Shown here in pieces: positions 23,820 to 35,684 of a DNA stretch of 64,000 nucleotides (within the stretch, counting starts at the first letter, position 1; each line of letters opens with the position of its first letter). The stretch is from Apoda limacodes (taxonomy: Eukaryota > Arthropoda > Insecta > Lepidoptera > Limacodidae), in contig OX291551.1 in the NCBI GenBank assembly GCA_946406115.1, positions 11,532,001 through 11,596,000 of the forward strand, read 5' to 3'. Under the pieces are notes generated by a model that was given only the letters and a program-made list of their open reading frames with translations, ran no database searches and was not told the origin of the DNA. A program made the translations under genes and the position numbers.

Positions 23820-24245
23820 TTTAACTAATAGGATGAACAAATTGCAAACATGAGATTCGTAAATATGGAAAAAGTAAATGTCATATTTAGTTTATTTAGT
23901 AACGTTTTAGATTAGGTCCTCAAATCGTCAGTAACCGTTTATTAAACTTTATCGTTTTTTATTTTGTTCTGCTGAAAGGACTTAACTGTAACTGTGTAGG
24001 ACTTACTACGTATTTGATTATATTTGACGTTATAACCTTAGAAGAAGTATCGATCTAAATAATTACAATTTGATTCGCATAAATGAAAAAATATTATACT
24101 TAATTTAGTAATATTTTAAAATTAGAATATGTCCTCAAATCGTCATTAGACGTTTCTTGAACTTTATATTTCTTATTTCGTTGCTTTGCAACTGAAAGTA
24201 CCTAACAGTAGATTCACTATAGTTTGATGACTTAGTAATTTTGAT
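23820..24245 (+). repeat. Two-unit diverged tandem repeat, about 215 bp
   Basis: CCTCAAATCGTCA occurs at 23918 and 24133. Around both lie related blocks: AAATATT, TTTAGTAA, TTTTAGATTAGG or TTAGAATATG, then TAAACTTTATCG or TGAACTTTATAT, and CTGAAAGGACTTAAC or CTGAAAGTACCTAAC. The units are old and diverged. Non-coding. Confidence 0.65.
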
Positions 24246-24249
24246 GTTT

Positions 24250-26035
24250 TTTGTTTGCTAGCATTACAAAGAGTACAAATTAACTACTGGCTTTTCAAAT
24301 CGTGTTGTAGCTAGGTTAACGTCCTATTTATAGACTTCCATTGTTTGACAAAGTACATATTGTTTGCAAAATGTGTATTTATATTGGCTTATGTTATTAT
24401 TGCTAAACCTGAATTAGATTTAGTTTTGTCCTTTCTCGTATACACTTGATTACTGGAGTTTAATACTTAATCAAATATTCATAAGTCTTTGTTCTGTGAG
24501 CTAAATAAGTACATAAGATGACGTACGTATTTATAAGTCGTTTTAAACTGTATTCGTATTTTCAGTATAGGTAAAAAGCAAAGTACTGTAACTAACAGGT
24601 CGCGAATCGCTTGCGGATTGATTGCGGAAGAGGTACTGGGGGCGTACCGCTAATCTTACGACAGTAAGATTCGGGGATTGTGTCAGGATTCGGGAATCAA
24701 ATATAATTAGGGGTGTAACTTATTGTTTATTCACCCCTCTACTCTACTAAATCGCTGACAATATTTTGTTTATCTCATATATAAATCTATCATACATCAT
24801 TGGCACATTACTTGACTAACATAAATCTTAATTTATTATAATAAAGCATGAGCCATCCTCGTCGTTTATTTATTAATTATCCTAAAATATGTAAAATTCT
24901 ACATATTTTTCCTTTCTCTTGACTCAATTGTCACACGTTTTCGTTTTCCTTCCAATTGTTTGGATTTAAAAAAATCTCCTTTTTCCTTATAAAAGAGTCC
25001 TTATAAAACCATAGATAAGTGAAAAATAATAAAAGGCTTGTATCGCTTTCACTTCCCCTAAATACCTATCAGGTGTCCGACCCGTTACAGTATCTAAGTA
25101 AGGTCATTTTAAGTTTTCTAGCATTTTAGCATAGCAGCGTATTAAATCACCTAAGAACTAGGGCGTACATAAACATTATGTAAATTTGTTTACCTAGATT
25201 TTCTCTAATGTGTAACATTTGGCACAAATAAAAAAAAACGAGAACGTACAAAAATCTTTGCTGTATGAATGTTGTGTGGATATGCAGGTAACAATTTAAC
25301 ACTATTTACTAATGCGTACATAATACAGAGCGAATTTTTTACATATACATAAGATATATGTTGATTGTGACTGACAAAAAAAATACAGTAACAGATGGTA
25401 TTTATTTTTAATCGATTTTAAAAAAGGACGAGGTTATGTTCGACGGGTAGAAAATTTTAGACTCAATTTAAAGAAATCTTTTTTCAATCGAAAGAGAATG
25501 CTCCTGAGGTAGTCCCATATTAATGAACTGTATTTAGAACTTAAACTTTTGGAGGAAAAAAAATAATTGATGTTATTTAGAAACTGGTGAAACACGTTTT
25601 TTATGTTGATGATTGTATTAAAATTTGTTACAAGTATGGATGTAGTGTATGAGAAAAAAAAAGCAATTCGTCACTCAAAAGCAAAAAAAATAAAAAAATA
25701 ACCGGCTTTTGAAAGTGCACTAAAAAGGTAAAAATAAATACTTATTTCCAAATATCTGAACTGTTAGTAACAGCTTATAACACACTTCACTTGCATGACT
25801 TCACTTCATTTTGTTGAAAAGTTTTAATTTTAAAAATTTTATTTTTCTCTATCATGTACAAGGGAAAAACACTTTAAAGTATAAGTACTCATATTCGAAA
25901 TAAAAAAGACAGTAGATATGTTCGTTGAATTGACAGGAGATAAGATATGTTTGGTATTCTAGTTTTTGTAAGAACTAAAACTGAGACCGTTGCAAAATAC
26001 TGCGCACAATGGTAATCTTAAGCGATAAAACTGCA
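24250..26035. other. No supported gene; one known-type repeat scrap
   Basis: AT-rich DNA. The phrase TTTTAATCGATTTTAAAAAA followed by GGACGAGGTTATGTTCGACG (25405-25450) resembles a dispersed insect repeat I recognise in general form, but there is no second copy here. No gene is seen. Confidence 0.4.
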
Positions 26036-26040
26036 TTTTC

Positions 26041-26445
26041 TGTGCAGTAAACTGCTATGTATTTATGTACATTTTTTGCGATAGCATTAACGTTTTTTAC
26101 TTAATACTTCTAATTTCGTTTACTTGGTTAAATGATGAAGAAATTAAAACGTACAAACATGGTGGTTTTAGCGTAAAAATATCTTGTTTTTACATTTAAT
26201 ATTTCGACTGAAATAAAACTGTATTTTGTGTGCATTGTTACAATCCTTTGGTAACTTTGTTTTTCATAAACTGCTATGTATATACTTACATTATTTTTAT
26301 TTGCGATAGCATTAACGTTTTTGCCTGAATAAATGCTTTGAATTACGTTTATTTGGTTCAATGATGAAGAAAGCAAAACGTACGTACGGGGTTATATTAG
26401 CGTGAAAATATCTTGTTTTTTATTTTGAATATTTCAACTAAAAAG
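26041..26445 (+). repeat. Two-unit tandem repeat, about 219 bp
   Basis: AAACTGCTATGTA starts at 26049 and 26268. Both units contain TGCGATAGCATTAACGTTTT, TTACTTGGTTAAATGATGAA or TTATTTGGTTCAATGATGAA, AAAACGTACR, TTAGCGTRAAAATATCTTGT and AATATTTCRACT. Similarity is high enough for a fairly recent duplication. An 82-residue minus-strand frame (26128-26376) overlaps it and is judged fortuitous. Confidence 0.85.
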
Positions 26446-26449
26446 CCCT

Positions 26450-26895
26450 ATTAAGTATTTAGTTTGAGAATGTAGTTTATTTTGAATATAATACTAAACA
26501 ACGCAGTCATTTGTTTGTGGTTAGGTTAACAACTAGAAGGAAAAAACTAAATATTTTGTTACCTTATAAAAAAACTTGTATTACATAAACAATCATATTT
26601 TGTATCATCAAACCGGCCCCAACATGAAGACTGTATGTTTTTTTCTTATGGAGACAAACTTATATTCATGTATTAAAATATGTTAATATAATACAGTATA
26701 TTATGTTAAAGTTATAAATAGACCGTCTACAAAGACATTGAAAAACAGTCAATTTTTGCGAAGTGATTGTCAGGAAAGGTTATCGCTTTAGGAAATTCAT
26801 CCGGAAGAAGCACTGATAGATAAAGTATCATTCTTTGATACTTTCCTTGTATTTGTCACGATGGAAATAATTTATACGTGTATAAAAAAGTGTTT
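26450..26895. other. No supported gene
   Basis: AT-rich spacer with nothing recognised. Confidence 0.4.
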
Positions 26896-26901
26896 CGATT
26901 C

Positions 26902-27260
26902 ACGTCTGTGAAGTTGGCAGGCCATTTTCTCTCCGAGGCAATGCAACCAATACTAGAATTTGCAGTTTTTTTGCTGTTCATTTTAAAAGTTTGCTGTCTT
27001 TATATTGTAAAAAATATAGCAGTGGCCTGCTAACTTCACATGAATTACATTTGATATGTAAAAAATAATACCAACTGTTAATTTCGGAATAGGCCTATCG
27101 AAGAACTGCAAAAAACTGCAAATTCGAAGTAAGCAGGCCACAGCTATATTTTTAAAAACATAACTACCGTAGTTTTGAAATTGAACTGCATTAAAAGTAC
27201 AAATTCTGGTATTGGTTGCATTGCCTTGGAGAGAAATTGGCCTGCCATCTTCACAGACGT
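26902..27260. mobile_element. Large foldback element, 359 bp
   Basis: The outer arms 26902-26962 and 27199-27260 are inverted copies. Each starts ACGTCTGTGAAGWTGGCAGG, continues CCAWTTTCTCTCC and AGGCAATGCAACCAATAC, and ends AGAATTT. Inner arms also pair, with ATATAGCAGTGGCCTGCTAA opposite a stretch whose complement is ATATAGCTGTGGCCTGCTTA. Nearly the whole element folds back on itself, leaving a loop near 27045-27115. There is no coding content. It best fits a palindromic MITE or foldback transposon. No clear flanking duplication is seen. Confidence 0.8.
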
Positions 27261-27264
27261 TTTA

Positions 27265-27705
27265 AATTTCGTATAGTTTGAAAACATCTGTTTTGCAAAT
27301 TATTTCAGCAAACACTGTTTTGCCTGTACTTTGTTCATAACTACATAGTTTTATTCTTAATTGTTATGATCATCAATCACTTTATTGTATCTTATTGGAT
27401 CTTTAATAATGTTGAGTTGATTCAATTTGTTTTTGGGCTGCATTGAATCAATCTCAGCTTCGGACTAATGCGATTCTTTTCTGTCGTGACATCAAAATTG
27501 AGAGCACAACGCCATGAGCAGGTTTCACTTCTATTCTTAACTGTTTTCTTTATGCTATTTTTTTTGTATTTACTCTACAGTAGTCACGTGACAAAGTTCT
27601 TTTTAATACCTGATCTAATTTTGTGAATGAATGTTTTGTCAATTTGTGTCTTCGGCATAACTATCTTTGTATTTATTGTAAAGTATAAAACTTGAAAACT
27701 TTTTA
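27265..27705. other. No supported gene
   Basis: AT-rich DNA with nothing recognised. Confidence 0.4.
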
Positions 27706-27710
27706 TTATA

Positions 27711-29310
27711 CTTCTATATTACACATGCAATAAAATATTATTGTTCTATATCTGTAGAGTCTATGTCTTCTTCATTTTGACTATTCTCGCTGTATTTGAG
27801 ATTGGTTCATTTTCTGATATTTTAACTTCCATCCTCGTAAGCCTCTTTTATACTATTCAAATTTCAAATTCAATTCAAAATAATACATAAATTAGTCATT
27901 TGTAGCTTATAATCTACATAAGTTACTAATTACTTACATTTTAATATACATTCAAACATTAAGCCATCTTATTATTGTCCTACATTACACACACAATAAT
28001 ATTGATTGTTTTATGGCTGTATGGCCTTCTTTATATTGACTCGAAAAGCATTAAAGATATTCTCGCTTTATGTAAGATTAGTTTATCTTTTGATATGATT
28101 ATCATTCATCATCTTAAGCCCCTCTTCTATTATTGGGTTTAAAAGAGTATATTCGTGAGTCATTGTAACTTATAATCTTATTTACCTTTAGTTCTATATC
28201 ACACATACAATAATATTGTTCTATACATGCGTGTTTAATTTATTTTAACTTGTAAATCTTTAAAAGTGTTTTTAAGTAGTATATTTCGCTGATTTTTTGA
28301 TTTCTTTATCATCCATCATCTTAAGCCCCTTCTCTACTATTAGATTCAAACATTACGTATTCATACTGTTGATGTAAACTATAATCTAGTTACATTTTGG
28401 TATTTATCTTATTATGCAAATGTACCATCTAATTAAATAAAAAACGTAATACTAGGCAACAGCAAGTCGTTACATGCAGTTGCATAAAGATCGTTTCAAG
28501 AAGGATTACCATCCTTACCATCCATCATCTTGGGCTCCTTCTTAACTACTCGATTTAAAATAATACATTCATCAGTCACGTACTACATATTCGTTTATAC
28601 GTGATGTAAACTTTAATCTAGTCTTAGTCTGAGGAGAGACTTTGCCTACCTGTGTGTGTTCTACCGCTTGTATAATGGAATATGTTCTGAGAAATTTTTC
28701 GAAATGATGCCCACGGCTATTTTCTACCATCGCACCGCTCGCGATCGGCAGATAATTCATTCTCACACTTTAGAACCGAAATGGTCGCGTACAGTGCGGT
28801 TTCAGAGAAACTTCCTCGCGCGAAAGCTTGGGTTGTGGAATGAGCTCCCTGCCAATGTTTTCTCTATTTGAAGGGTCGGCAACGCGCGAGTGATAACCCT
28901 GGTGTTGCAAGCGTACATAGGCTACGGTAACCGCATACCATCAGGCGGACCGTAAGCTGGTTTGCCACCTTAGTGGTATAAAAAAAGTAACATTTTGATA
29001 TTTATCTTATTTTGGAAATGTGCCATCCAATTGTGTAAAAAAACATAATACTAGGCTAATAGTCGTTGAATAGAGTTGTATAAAGATCGATGGAAGACGG
29101 ATTACCGTCTTTACCATTCATCATCTGAAGCCCCTTCTTCACTACCTTACTCACATTTAAAAGAATACATTTATGAATCATATAGGTACTACCTATTCAT
29201 ACTATTGATTTAAACTATATGTCTTACTTATTATGAAAATGTACCATCCAATTAAAATACGTAATACTAGGCTAATTGTTGTTGAATGCAGTTGCATAAA
29301 GATCGATGCA
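27711..29310 (+). repeat. Long tandem array, units of roughly 205-280 bp
   Basis: The recurring marker CATCATCTTAAGCCCC (or close variants) appears near 27831, 28109, 28315, 28524 and 29118. The array start shows TTCTATATTACACATGCAAT, matched near 27979 and 28192. Later units carry AATGTACCATCYAATTAAA, GTAATACTAGGCTAA, TGCAGTTGCATAAAGATCG and GGATTACCRTC. One unit is interrupted by the LINE tail at 28620-28985; removing it restores a normal spacing of about 229 bp. The function is unknown, and it is satellite-like. Confidence 0.85.
28620..28985 (+). pseudogene. CR1/Jockey-type LINE 3' tail inside a tandem array
   Basis: Translation gives RRDFAYLCVFYRLYNGICSE, then FFEMMPTAIFYHRTARDRQ, VRFQRNFLARKLGLWNELPA and a stop (28656-28871). 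A frame break follows, then KGRQRASD-like and 3' UTR sequence (CATCAGGCGGACCGTAAGCT, AGTGGTATAAAAAAA). These are C-terminal motifs of a LINE endonuclease/reverse-transcriptase protein. The copy is 5' truncated, so only the last ~90 codons remain. It is inserted between CTAGT and TAACATTTT of a repeat unit whose empty version (CTAGTTACATTTT) is at 28386. Confidence 0.9.
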
Positions 29311-29314
29311 ATTT

Positions 29315-32125
29315 TATGGGTGCTGTGTACGGATTACCACAGCACCAGTTGCAACACAGTTACGCAATGTAACAGAAGTATTGATATTGGTAGTTATTGC
29401 CAAGTGGAAGCCAGCCCACGTGCCGCTTTGATCGCGATAAGGGATCTCTAAACGTGATCCATTGTTTAATGGTAACCATGCGCTATGATTTGTGAAGTTT
29501 TTTTTTTATTTTATAATTCCTATTTACCATTATGATATGCCATTGTATGAGGTATATTGATCTTCTAATTTAAAATAACGGTTATGATCTGAGTTCAAAC
29601 AATTCAAACAATATTATTATAGGTACGATTTAAAAGAAGAAAGAAAGACGAAAAAGAATTTTAAAAGAATGACAATACCAGAACATATTACAACTCTTAA
29701 AACATTAAAGGAAGAAGAAACAACACCAAGAAATTCCAACGTCTTTAATTTTGTTATTTATTAAATAACTAAATTTATTTTGTGGTTGTCTTAGCAAGAT
29801 CCATTTTCCTATCGTAAAAAGTACCAAATTAAGACTTAGATACCACGCGCATTGTAATTTGGCTGACATTAGTTTAAAATTTAGTTTCATGATACGAATA
29901 TGGATATAATTGCAATAACTCCTATAGTTTCTCACTATCTTAATGATCTTAAATGTACTTTTTAAGCTTTTTACTATCTTCAAAAAGAAATATTGCTCAA
30001 TATTTATTTTACCATCACTTTACAATACAAGTGCTTAAAAACACATTATCAAACAACTAAAAGCCACAACCTCCACAAAGCCAAATATGAAAGCGTTTAA
30101 GGCCGGTGCTCACTGACGGTACGGCACGTCATGGTAAAATATTTATCGGAAGGCCGCGGCATACCTAATGATATGAAATTTCTGTTAATACATTCTGTTA
30201 CCAAGAATAACGTGGGTTGTTGCGGCATGCAAAAGCCTCCCGCGGTATTTATTCTAAAGCCTATTTGTGAAGATATCAACAAAATGTGAATGCTTACCGA
30301 ATAAAATCATATGCTGCGCTGTTCCACCTTGTTAATGAACGACAGCCTTTAGCGGTGCTAAGGCGTTGATCATAGGTCCGTCGGCTTGCAGCGCGCTTTG
30401 CGAAGGCGGTGCGTCGTGAGAGGCGGCCTTGGTCGTCTGACATTGAGGGCCTAGATTTCGAATCATAGTTTCGTTTCATTCCCGTCGAGACCAACAACAC
30501 GACCTTTGCGCTAGCAACCACAATGATTACGTTGTCTAAGCTTGCATGTAATGTTTCCTGTCAAATGCTAATGTTTTTATTTCATAAGGCTAGATAGGTC
30601 GGTATTTGGTTTTGATTACGAAATTGACTATTCCAACACCCTGCAGGTACCTATGCCTTGTTATGCCAATGTAGTTTAGATATGTAGAATCAATACTGTA
30701 AGAGCGCACGGCGTCGCCAAAGATACTCTTAAGAATTTTCCACTGGGTTTGGGTCCCAAGCAAAGGAAACTCCTAACCATTTTTTATCTCCGCTCCTCCA
30801 AACAACGAATTTTCATATTATACTTGTGCTCGCAGTTTTCTTCTTTGACTTTGCCCTTATTCGAAAAACTGTAAATGCCAATCAATATATCTTAAAAATT
30901 TATAAAAATATTCCAATAAAATCTCCACGCTATTATTTTATGATATATGACCCTACTGACTGCAGTTACCGACTCCATGAACATCACGCTCACTAAATTG
31001 CTATGTGCTTCTGACAGACGTTTTATAACACAGTGTATGCGGGCGGATACATGAAAATTAATTACGTATGAAAATAATACAGTACTATTGCTTTATACAC
31101 TTTTATTACTTTACGCTGCTTAGGTACTAATCTCATGGTTCGTGTTTTACTAATGTTTTTTTTTTTATATTTGTGTTGTCGTTCGCTAAAAACTGGTACC
31201 TTTTAAATTCGTCCGCTTCGATAGCCGACTCCGATATAATTAGATAAGGGTTACTAAGACAAAAAAAGGGTAACTTTCCACTTATTATAAAAATATTTGG
31301 TTTGCCTAGCGATTGTAAATCTACACCTAATGAACCTCATGAACCCAGGACCCTCTGCCCTGTACTCCAATGCTCTTTGCACCAGGTTCACCGATTTGAC
31401 TTTAATCTTTGAAACACTAAATCTATTAATTAACCATTTGTAGGTTCGAAACGAAAACTAAATTCAAAACTTTACATTGGTAGATGGAATTTGAACTGTG
31501 GTTGCCGCATTCCACGTAGGCATTATTAGGATTCACTTATAAAGAAAAATATGAGTGAATTATTTTTGTATAAATTAGAATACTATAGATAGGACCATGT
31601 TTGTATAGAAGGTGTCTTTTTTTAAATATTTAGAAATCTTGAATATCATAAATCATAGATCAACAGCGTCTTATAATATGGATTTAACCTTAACATCAAC
31701 AGCGATAACGCCACTGGGCGTTTGCTCTTGTTAACTGTTAAATAAACTATGCTTTACAATCCTAGGTCATGTTCAGATGCAACAACCGGGTTGTTATTCT
31801 TTATCGAGTATCTAAAATTATTTTTCGTGAATAGCCTGCACTATAGAGTGTTTCTGGCACTCGGTACGCAGCTTCTGAACGAGGCTTTGTACTAGAGTGC
31901 GTAACACGGTTGGTGTTGGTTGAACAGCGCGCTTTCTACCTGTTATCTAGTGATCTTGGACCGCGCCTCTTGTATCGCGGTAGCAGATTCCGGCCGCGAT
32001 TGCCAACCTGTTGATGAAATGCTGCTACGCAAATAATCGGATTCAATTGTTTGTTTGTTGATCGTCCAGTCCGTTTCTGGGATACCGGTCGCCTGCCTTT
32101 GTTTTTGTTATATCACCCGTTGTTA
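29315..32125. other. No supported gene
   Basis: Mixed DNA. GC-richer patches occur at 29320-29460, 30097-30290 (starting GGCCGGTGCTCACTGACGGT), 30300-30530 and 31850-32040. Their short open frames have no recognised motif. The 30097-30282 patch resembles dispersed lepidopteran DNA but has no second copy here. A minus-strand tRNA-like stretch at 31325-31400 (GGTGCAAAGAGC then GGGTTCATGAGG) could be a decayed SINE head. No gene is claimed. Confidence 0.4.
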
Positions 32126-32129
32126 TAAA

Positions 32130-32230
32130 GTCCCCACGGCAATAGCCGAAGGTCTCTTATTGAAGAAGTCGGGTTAGATCACAGTCTAACACACTGGCCT
32201 AGTGGGAATTGACAGACCTCAAACCAGTGA
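32130..32230 (-). repeat. SINE/LINE tail fragment, related to 48010-48090
   Basis: Read on the minus strand it runs CCCACTAGGCCAGTGTGTTA, GACTGTGATCTAACCC, AATAAGAGACC and GGCTATTGCCGTGGGGAC. This aligns with GCACTGGGCTTGCGTGTGGA, CTAGGGCTCAAG and AACAGTGGGGA in the SINE at 47825-48110. The pattern is the widespread lepidopteran 'GGCCAGCGTGGTGGACTA' tail. Confidence 0.6.
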
Positions 32231-32234
32231 CCAC

Positions 32235-34135
32235 TTGAGTGTCATTATTTTTAAGCCATAAGGTCTCTGACTTGGCTTAACGACTGATGTAAATATTTAG
32301 TTGTTAATGTGAATAAATATTTTCATAGCAGTCAAAAGATTAACCTCTAACCGTAAGTCAGTGCAACAATTCTTACAGCCCTAAGTATATTTCTTTTTAC
32401 TTAATAATTATGTAATTGTTAATCTGTAATACGTACACTGACTGCATTGGTATTATTTGTATAGCAATTTTACATAATCAAATTATTTATAATTTTCTGG
32501 CAACCAATTGGTACACATCCGATGTGAGATCATTACATTTCCAAATATAGTAACCCAAATTATGGCTTCTATTTTGAGGAATAAATTATGAAGTAACTAT
32601 CTGAAGGTGTATACACAAGATATGTAAAAGATCACAGAACATTTCTGCTATGTGACATCATAGAATAGGTAACCGTAATAGGTAATAGGTAGTCATTGCT
32701 AACATGACAATCGTAACATAAATATCTTCAGAACAAAATTTGTACACATTACTGTTTTTAGATCAAATACATTTAATATCTCTATCAGCGGATCTATCTG
32801 GTCAATCTCTACGTATCTGTGTGGCCATTTTAGTTTCCAGGCTAATGTCTGTGTTGCCATAACCGCACACAGCCTGCTGCGGTCGTCTTTCCATCTACAG
32901 CATTTCCGTCTGCACGATTGATGGCCTCACTCAGACAAGACGTTTATTTATTTATCGGTTCAGTTATATTGATACTAGCAACACTATTGTAGATTTCCGG
33001 GAATATTATCTGGATGTTTTGCCGCAGTTGATTTGTTTGGGCAATCTTCGTGGTCACACTACCCTTATCTTACCTTCTTAGATCTTTAAGTAACACTATT
33101 TTACGACGATTTGAATGTTTTTAGAAAAAACTGTAACTAAATACTGTGTAGATAACTTTTACCTTAAGTATCAACTTTACCATATTAACACATTTTTTTG
33201 TGCCTTTTTAAAAAAAACTTATATGTATGTTTTATTTTCAGCGTTATTGTATGATACTCAAGTTGTTAGTACTTAAAAATATGAAAGAAAAAAACAGAAA
33301 TCAACTTAAATAACATGATAATTGAAATTATTACAAAATTTAGTCACCGACACTGTTAGGTTTATTTTTCATTTTGTTTTAACAAGTGTTTAAATCAGCT
33401 TATCAAATTATCGGTATGTTGTATTTTTTCAAGTTTTAATATATGTAGTTGCACTATTCCTTAAATATACTTTAATAGAGATACCTGCTGCTTAGAATTA
33501 CATAAATTGTTAATAATTAGAGCAAGACGATATTAAAAGTAAGTTGTACCTAGGTGATCACAACACTTTACCTTTATTACATCATACAAGTTGAATTGTA
33601 TTCATAATATTTAGTTTGTCATATATGTTTTGACAACAAATTGTTTGGAAAATTACCTTTTTTATGATATATAATTGACGCAATTACATTACACAACCTC
33701 AATTAGACCTAGTCTTGCTACGTACTGTTTCGTCAGTCAAACGAGGAAGCTGATTGTCCCGATGGATACAAATTATGTCACTCGGTAATGCTCAAGTCAC
33801 GTCTCTGGTGTGGCTGAAGTTGTGACAGAAATAGAAAGTGTCAAACGCTTGTAAGTGATCTAGTAAATGAGTGGCCAAATTAACGTTGTTTACATTTGCT
33901 TTGAGTTTTGTTTTTTTTTTACACTCAGCGGCGCCGAATTAGGGTTGCCCGGATCTGCAATCTTTTTTAACTCGTTATAATTATCTCTATAACTAAAGTA
34001 TAATAAAAGACAAGAATTCTATCATTTTATACATGGTTGAAGGATCCGACCGTAAAATGATATCGATCTGATGATGATAATCGGATTTCGAATAAGGTTG
34101 TGAATTTAAGTTGCTATGATGGACCTAGGGATCCA
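32235..34135. other. No supported gene
   Basis: AT-rich DNA with no recognisable gene. A 3' splice-like TGTTTTATTTTCAG occurs at 33228-33241, but no coding frame follows it. Confidence 0.4.
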
Positions 34136-34139
34136 AAGA

Positions 34140-34215
34140 AACTTCATGTTTCTGAAATAACCGACTAAGCCTATGTCCTTCACCAGGACTCAAACTATCT
34201 TTATGATATATTTAA
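34140..34215 (-). repeat. Repeat family R1, fragment
   Basis: The sequence GCCTATGTCCTTCACCAGGA and CTCAAACTATCTTTATG is the complement of the R1 core (CATGGAGATAGTTTGAGTCC, GAAAGGACATAGGC). Truncated on both sides. Confidence 0.7.
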
Positions 34216-34219
34216 ATTT

Positions 34220-34855
34220 TTTAACTTAATTTAATTTTAGCTTTTTTGTAATATAGGAAAATTTTTACTTGCTTATCGATAAACAAATAGTCATGCGAAG
34301 ATATCAGTTGAATTCTGAGAGTAGCAAACGATTTGAAAATTGAACCCTGGGTGTAGCGGGTGGTTAAAGAGTTGAATCCTGACGGGAGCGAACTTTAAGG
34401 AAAAGATGAAATTTAGTTTTCTTTTAAGAGTTCTGCACTCTGTTTTTTCTACTGATTATAAGAAAATAATGACATATTTGTGTTTTCTTAAGGCGATCTC
34501 TTTGTTGTTTGTTGAGTAATAACCGACTGATACAGTTGACTTTCCACTTAACGTTCTCGTTATTTTTTTTTTCTTTTTGTTTTGGTTTTCATTCTGAATG
34601 GGTCCTGGAATGCAACCTAGTTGTACTTACTATTCCTTATTCTATACTAGAGATATCATTTTCTACCGCCTCCTGTGTGAAAGGAGTGTTTTTTACACGC
34701 ATATCGGTGAAGCATTTTTTCGAAATTGATTTTACCATTACATCTAGTAGTAAAAAAATATTGATATGAGTAATAAAAATATTGCTGATTTAACCATGAT
34801 ACTAATATAAGTAATGTGATTGTATCGTATTTTTAACTACAATTTCCTCCCATGT
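34220..34855. other. No supported gene; upstream intron-like DNA
   Basis: AT-rich sequence. The last 35 bp form a plausible 3' splice region for the exon candidate that follows (TTTTTAACTACAATTTCCTC, then CCATGTATATAG). A plus-strand open frame (34509-34769) has no recognised features. Confidence 0.4.
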
Positions 34856-34861
34856 ATATAG

Positions 34862-34933
34862 GTACGCATCCTGGAAACGAATCAACTCAAGTTATTATGG
34901 AATTAAACACGCTCGATGTCGACACATTCGAGA
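34862..34933 (+). CDS. Candidate 72-bp internal coding exon
   Basis: A pyrimidine-rich tract ending TATAG (AG at 34860-34861) precedes 72 bp that end at a strong 5' splice site, CGAGA then GTGAGTTT at 34934. One forward frame is open in phase 1-1 and reads THPGNESTQVIMELNTLDV then DTFE. A second frame is also open (YASWKRINSSYYGIKHARCR then HIR); the third has a stop. The first has the more protein-like composition and natural codons. An upstream branch-point-like TTAACTAC lies about 25 bp before the AG. A length divisible by three suits a cassette exon. The protein is not recognised, and transcript support is needed. Confidence 0.35.
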
Positions 34934-35103
34934 GTGAGTTTCTATTGATTTGTTGGAGCGTAGAACGTTATTAGCTAGACAGATTGATGGATACATTGCG
35001 ATCTTAGTAATGTTTACAAAAAAAATGTTTTTGATGAGGTTTGGGCATGGGGATAACTATGTTTTAATCTTAGAGACTCAAATTTTATCATGTTACTAAC
35101 TAA

Positions 35104-35680
35104 AAAACCGGCCAAGTGCGAGTTGGACTCGCGGCACCAAAGGTTCCGTACCTACCACCATTTATGTAATATACAAACACAAACAAATATATTTTTATAT
35201 TTTAGTTGATTGAATGTATTAAAAAAAACTACTTACTAGATCTCGTTCAAACCATATCATATTTTTTTTTTTAGTTTTATCATTCTCTTAATATAGAAGT
35301 TACAGGGGGAGGGGGACACATTTTACCACTTTGGAAGTGTCTTTCGCGCAAACTATTTAGTTTAGAAAAAAATTAAATTAGAAGCCTCAATATCATTTTT
35401 GAAGACCTATCCATAGATACCTCACACGTATGCGTTTGATGAAAAAAAATTTTTAGTTTCAGTTCTAAGTATGGGGAACCCCAAAAATGTATTGTTTTTT
35501 TTCTATTTTTGTGTGAAAATCTTAATGCGGTTCACATAATACATCTACTTACCAAGTTTCAACAGTATAGTTCTTATAGTTTCGGAAAAAAGTGGCTGTG
35601 ACATACGGACGGACGGACAGACAGACATGACGAATCTATAAGGGTTACGTTTTTTGCCATTTGGCTACGGAACCCTTAAA
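35104..35680 (-). repeat. Repeat family R5, near full-length minus copy
   Basis: The plus strand begins AAACCGGCCAAGTGCGAGTT and GGACTCGCGGCACC and ends GCCATTTGGCTACGGAACCC. It is the complement of the 16449 copy, with matching internal blocks (GGGACACATTTTACCACTTT, TTTCGGAAAAAAGTGGCTGT, GACAGACAGACATGACGAAT). The GGCCAAGTGCGAGT end is intact here and missing in the other copy, so the pair defines both ends of the family. Confidence 0.9.
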
Positions 35681-35684
35681 AGAC

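Noticed and set aside
27711..29310. CRISPR-like or regularly spaced array
   Set aside because: Long, diverged, directly abutting units with no spacers. It is an ordinary tandem array in eukaryotic DNA.
31325..31410. Minus-strand tRNA-like SINE head
   Set aside because: The B-box-like GGTTCATGA departs from GGTTCGANNCC and no family tail or second copy is visible.
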